Part shown: positions 62,946 through 64,000 of the stretch, piece by piece
Numbering within the stretch: the first letter of the stretch is position 1
Layout: each line of letters starts with the position of its first letter
NCBI GenBank assembly: GCA_017468055.1
Contig: JAFUJU010000025.1
Span: 1 to 64,000 of the forward strand
Direction of reading: 5' to 3'
Source: Elusimicrobiaceae bacterium
GTDB taxonomy: Bacteria > Elusimicrobiota > Elusimicrobia > Elusimicrobiales > Elusimicrobiaceae
Length of the DNA: 64,000 nucleotides
Made by a program: the position numbers and the translations under genes
Notes under the pieces: generated by a model
The model's database searches: none
Seen by the model: the letters and a program-made list of their open reading frames with translations, nothing else
What the model was told of the DNA's origin: nothing

Positions 62946-62958
62946 GAAGGAGAAAAAA

Positions 62959-63708
62959 ATGAGCGAAAATTTGGATATTCTTTACGGCATTCATGCCGTT
63001 ATGGAAGCATTGAAAAGTAAAAAAAGAAATGTGGTACAGTTGTACGTGGCTGACAATAAGGCCGGTCACCGCGCCGTAGAAGAAATTATCCGTTTGGCCA
63101 AACGCAACAATGTAAAAATTGACCGCATGGATTTAAAAGTCATGGAACGCTTGACCAAAGGGGCCAATCACCAAGGGGTCATGGCCAAAGCCCAACCTGT
63201 ACGCTTGATGAAGCTTTCCACCGCTATGTACGAAGCGGACGGAAACAAGAAAGATTTGTGGTTGGCCGTAGATGAAATGACTGACCCGCAAAACTTGGGC
63301 GCCATTATCCGTAGTGCGGCCTGTTTGGGGTTTTCTACCATTATTTTGCCGCAACGCAGAACGGTAGGGCTGACTCCTGCCGTCTATAAAGTAGCTTGCG
63401 GAGCGGTGGAAAGTGTGAATATTGTAGAAGTGGCCAACTTATCTAACGCACTTTTAGATTTAAAAGAAGAAGGTTTCTGGATTTACGGGGCGGATATGGA
63501 CGGCCAATCTATTGCGGAAACGGATTATGCCTCTCCGGCGGTGCTTGTCATCGGATCGGAAGGAACGGGTATCCGTGAAAAAACGGCTGAAAACTGCGAC
63601 CAAATTATTTCTATCCCGCAAAAAGGCGGTGTGGAAAGTTTGAACGCATCTGCCGCCGCCAGCATTATCATGTATGATATGATGGCTAAAGTACAGCTGA
63701 AAAAATAA
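62959..63708 (+). CDS. rlmB: 23S rRNA 2'-O-methyltransferase, TrmH family
   Basis: 249 residues. N-terminal RNA-binding region (LYGIHAVMEALKSKKR; KGANHQGVMAK) and SPOUT domain with DPQNLGAIIRSAACLG, VIGSEGTGIREK and IPQKGGVESLNASAAASI. Fits RlmB, which methylates G2251 of 23S rRNA. Follows pfkA by 13 bases with AAGGAG. Confidence 0.9.
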   Translation: MSENLDILYGIHAVMEALKSKKRNVVQLYVADNKAGHRAVEEIIRLAKRNNVKIDRMDLKVMERLTKGANHQGVMAKAQPVRLMKLSTAMYEADGNKKDLWLAVDEMTDPQNLGAIIRSAACLGFSTIILPQRRTVGLTPAVYKVACGAVESVNIVEVANLSNALLDLKEEGFWIYGADMDGQSIAETDYASPAVLVIGSEGTGIREKTAENCDQIISIPQKGGVESLNASAAASIIMYDMMAKVQLKK

Positions 63709-63723
63709 GTTTTTTCCGATATA

Positions 63724-63753
63724 AAAACCGCGCCTTTTAAAGCGCGGTTTTTT
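63724..63753. terminator. Bidirectional terminator between rlmB and the last pilin
   Basis: AAAACCGCGC with its complement, A/T-runs both sides. Confidence 0.88.
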
Positions 63754-63770
63754 ATTTTATTTTAATCCAA

Positions 63771-64000
63771 TTAAGGCCAATCACAATGACCGTCAAAAGA
63801 TCCTCCAGATCCTATCATTAAGCACGGCATTAAATTTTTACACATCTTTCCATCATCTGAACGGCATTGAAGGAGTTTGTCACTATATTTATTTCCAAAT
63901 TTAATATCACTCATACTATTCTTACCCTGTATGGTAGTACCATAACCAGTTCCTTCTCCGCCGACATTAATAGTGATATCCCAATTATTCGTAGAAGAAC
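63771..64000 (-). CDS. 3' end of a type IV pilin-like gene
   Basis: The last 76 codons, running off the right edge. The frame ends in LQCRSDDGKMCKNLMPC, a GSGGS stretch and HCDWP, stop. The pattern C-x(6)-C-x(4)-PC-x(n)-HC matches the pilins at 24.9 and 43.6 kb, which makes the assignment fairly safe although the N-terminal pilin segment lies outside. Confidence 0.8.
   Translation of the reverse strand, partial: SSTNNWDITINVGGEGTGYGTTIQGKNSMSDIKFGNKYSDKLLQCRSDDGKMCKNLMPCLMIGSGGSFDGHCDWP

Noticed and set aside
1-64000. CRISPR array, prophage or insertion sequence
   Set aside because: No regular repeat-spacer series, integrase, transposase or capsid gene was seen; the repeated pilin N-termini are not mobile-element ends.

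Overview
This window looks like chromosome from a host-associated member of the phylum Elusimicrobiota, close to Elusimicrobium. That placement is an inference from the gene set. There is Gram-negative envelope machinery: Kdo and heptosyl transferases, LptF/LptG and beta-barrel proteins. There is saccharolytic fermentation, a class II GalT Leloir operon, a butyrate kinase/phosphotransbutyrylase pair, and many solitary type IV pilin-like genes. From memory, and not checked, abundant pilin-like genes are also known in Elusimicrobium minutum. I see no insertion sequence, prophage, CRISPR array or rRNA.

Layout. 1-5.6 kb: partial gene, TPR protein/YajQ pair, nucleoside transporter, pilin, cysteine desulfidase-like protein. 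5.6-13.5 kb: RadC, then lipoamide dehydrogenase, TrmJ, Buk, Ptb, an M23 peptidase, two tandem P-loop paralogues and a SEC-C protein. 13.5-24.9 kb: pilin, SGNH esterase, cytidine deaminase, galM-galK-galE-galT, a LexA-type repressor, a DtxR-type regulator, glutamate dehydrogenase, a dicarboxylate/glutamate symporter, RNase HI and rnpB. 24.9-36.9 kb: pilin, then a leftward envelope operon (an 1800-residue SprA-like outer-membrane protein, comF, waaA, a fused heptosyltransferase) and rightward lptF-lptG. 36.9-52.1 kb: pilin, a secreted unknown, a degenerate GGDEF/EAL protein, tRNA-His, a PTS permease, small proteins, pilin, nucleoside phosphorylase, CorA, a Ser/Thr kinase, murI, pgeF, an antiporter, a REC-GGDEF regulator and pilin. 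52.3-64 kb: phosphoglucomutase, a barrel protein, murB, tRNA-Asp, a small Omp85-like protein, ferritin-like protein, a secreted unknown, pilin, a lipoprotein, an IspH fusion, pfkA, rlmB and the 3' end of another pilin.

The most striking feature is a dispersed pilin system. Seven complete pilin genes and one partial one, all on the minus strand, are spread singly through ordinary genes. They share an almost invariant N-terminus and have divergent C-terminal domains. Six of the seven complete genes, and the partial gene at position 1-36, have a strong promoter whose -35 to -10 spacer is almost entirely an 11-12 base T homopolymer. This is the architecture expected of slipped-strand phase variation. 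Two 5' cassette types (promoter flanks, leader and signal peptide) occur with two C-terminal cysteine patterns in mixed combinations, which suggests modular exchange. A second theme is a set of genes with no Shine-Dalgarno sequence and a -10 hexamer only 4-7 bases before the start codon, which suggests leaderless transcripts.
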